From Craspedostauros australis (Eukaryota > Bacillariophyta > Bacillariophyceae > Mastogloiales > Achnanthaceae), in assembly GCA_026770025.1 (NCBI GenBank), contig JAMXDE010000090.1, forward strand, positions 1 through 53,658: DNA of 53,658 bases, read 5' to 3'. Below are positions 51,964-53,658 of the stretch, piece by piece. Within the stretch, counting starts at the first letter, position 1, and the number at the start of each line of letters is the position of its first letter. The notes beneath the pieces are model-generated. The model was given only the letters and a program-made list of their open reading frames with translations, searched no databases and was not told the DNA's origin. Position numbers and translations under genes: made by a program.

Positions 51964-53610
51964 TACTTCAATTTGGGTGGGATCCCAGCCAATGCAAAAT
52001 TGATCGCCATGCTTGGGATATTGGCACTTCTACTGTCGCCAGCAACATCCGAAAGTTCCAACAGAACAACTTCGAACGGAAGAAGCGCAGCGACACAGGC
52101 AGGAGCATCTTCACCAGCTCCCAGAAACAACAACAATGCTTCACGCCACGCGCTGCCTTCGCTAAGCAGTTGAGGCTGAAACATCCACAACAACGGTTGA
52201 AGTCTGACAGCATCTCATCTGCATTTGCTTCTGCTTTGGCCTGAGGAGCTGGCATCTGCAAAAGCCCTGTCCGATTTGTGGTTGGAGCGCGGTCCATTCC
52301 TCCAATACGACCTCCAGGATGTGATGCGACAATGCGGTGGCGCACTCTCGTGGGACGATATTGCACACGAACTAGCAGGAAGGGGCAATGTCGAATGTGT
52401 TAGCGCAGAGACCATTCGAACGTACGTGATGGGTTTGGAGGGCAGCGAATACGCTCTACAACAATGCTCCCTCTGATCAATGGCACCACGAAGATGAAGC
52501 GCGAGATCTGGGCCAAGGACTTCTGTGTGTTCTGGGAATCAGCGCAGCTGTTCCCGAATACGCAAGTTGTTGTTGTCCACATGGACGAAAAGTGGTTCTA
52601 CTCTATTGTCGCTCGCGCAACCTCAAACATGTGCCCCAGATGGGAGTTAAGCCTATCGACCACCCTGTGCACCACAAGTGCCACATTGAAAAGACCATGG
52701 CGATTGCATCAACAGCGTTCGCACCAACAGGTAACTCTTTGCGCAAGGAGGAAAGGCGTATCGGGTCAGCTTTGAACGTGTTGGGCGCATGGTCCCAGCG
52801 CAGAAGATACGTACAAGCGAACTTGGGTCTCGCCAACCAAGTACAAAACACCTTCCTGATCCCAACAAAGTCTCTCGTGTGAAGGGTGAACTGTACTTCC
52901 AAGCACTGGAGATCACGGCAGCAAGGAATCAGTTGGTGCGCCTGATAAGCCCAAGCCGAAGTACAGCCTCAAGAAAATTCTTCTGCGAAACAGAAATCCC
53001 CGCACTGGATTCGCTCGCCAGCAAAATCAAGGCCGAGACGGGAAAAAACGTGGTGATTCGGTACCAGATGGATGGTGCGGGGCCACACAGAGACAGCGGA
53101 ACTACTTAGGTTCATCAACAGAAGAGTTCGACAGTCGTGGATGGCACTTACGACTGCAACCACCAAATTCTCCCATCACGAATGTGGAAAGACGATGCGA
53201 TATTCCCAGCAATGTTCAAAACACGTGTCAGCATATCAAGGTAAGCACAACGGGAGTCGCATGTTCACCACTGATGCGTTTGTGGGGTGCTTGCGAAACC
53301 TGTTGGGAGCAATTTGGGCTGGACAAGCTGGCGATGTGCGTATGTTCGCCACCATCAGATCGCCTACGCAATTTGTGCTGCGGAAGGAGGTGACGAATTT
53401 GTGACGGTAGCGCAAGGGCCTGAGCATGAATGTGCGGAAACAAACGTTCACCGAAACTGACAAGAACGGCAACAAGATCGGCGTTACCATGTCTCACACG
53501 GACTTCGTGTTGGAGGAGGAGGAGGCGCAACCAACCGCCCTAACCACCAAGAAACCAGCTGCAACAGGCAAGCAAAGGCAAATCAGCTGGCTTCAAATAT
53601 GCCAAGCCTG
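51964..53610 (+). pseudogene. Tc1/mariner-like DDE transposase remnant, 3' part
   Basis: Continuation of the gene broken at 32558, decayed through at least six frame changes. In order: YFNLGGIPANAKLIA (51964 on), a helix-turn-helix-like STVASNIRKFQQNNF with KKRSDTGRSIFTSS (about 52030-52115), FLQYDLQDVM and LSWDDIAHEL (52310-52370), the first catalytic Asp in VVVVHMDEKWFY (about 52569-52605), VHHKCHIEKTMAIASTAFAP in another frame (about 52665-52725), VKGELYFQALEIT (about 52885), the second Asp in VIRYQMDGAGPH (about 53055-53090), and the third acidic site in KDDAIFPAM (about 53190-53215) in yet another frame. The motif set fits DDE_3-type Tc1/mariner transposases of diatoms. The gene cannot make a functional enzyme as it stands. 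Element ends are not visible, so it may extend past the window. Confidence 0.7.
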
Positions 53611-53658
53611 ACATCAAAGGTGATGTACAATGTGCCTCAAGGTTGATGGCTGTCAGTT

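Overview
This window is the end of a eukaryotic chromosome. It opens with about 300 bp of uninterrupted CCCTAA telomere repeat, so the chromosome tip is at base 1 and the + strand runs inward. TTAGGG-type telomeres, two Ty1/Copia elements that resemble the diatom CoDi group, a degenerate DDE transposase of a type I associate with diatoms, and a GT-AG intron point to a stramenopile alga, most likely a diatom. The species cannot be fixed from the sequence alone.

Layout. 1-306 telomere. 307-3129 two tandem copies of a subtelomeric unit, each junction carrying a short interstitial telomere repeat. 3130-8760 a ~182-bp satellite split by a 5'-truncated LINE relic (4718-7084). 9681-10450 a 170-bp satellite with alternating A/B monomers. 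10451-12628 low-complexity, CAG/CTG- and GAT-rich DNA. 12629-14583 two more, truncated, subtelomeric units. 15170-15485 a 78-bp repeat. 17230-22250 about 32 monomers of a ~153-bp satellite, organised largely as a ~457-bp trimeric higher-order repeat. 22601-25008 a 74-bp tandem array of 32 copies that starts exactly at another interstitial telomere repeat. 25999-26277 a cluster of fold-back palindromes. 26822-28836 the only convincing non-retroelement gene: a two-exon gene (minus strand) with a PD-(D/E)XK nuclease-like region and a C-terminal cysteine cluster, probably mobile-element derived. 30099-30894 a weak, frameshifted hypothetical gene.

The inner third is a Russian doll of transposons. 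A decayed Tc1/mariner-like DDE transposase gene (+ strand, 31935-32558 continuing at 51964-53610) was hit by a full-length Copia element (Copia-1, minus strand, 32559-51957, 755/756-bp LTRs, 6-bp direct repeat gttctc). Copia-1 was then hit inside its integrase codons by a second full-length Copia element (Copia-2, + strand, 36263-48208, 528-bp LTRs, 5-bp target duplication gacca). Removing each insertion with one copy of its duplication rejoins the interrupted reading frame. LTR comparison by eye gives 3 substitutions plus 1 indel for Copia-1 and 1 substitution for Copia-2, agreeing with the nesting order. Copia-2 is unusual: a single 3307-codon gag-pol ORF with a ~600-residue C-terminal extension, a further ORF in the +1 frame, no CCHC zinc knuckle in Gag, and LTRs that begin TAATAGAGC and end GCTCTATTA rather than TG...CA.

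I see no unambiguous single-copy housekeeping gene, tRNA, rRNA or CRISPR array. The window reads as heterochromatic subtelomere in which recombination among satellites and retroelement insertion dominate.
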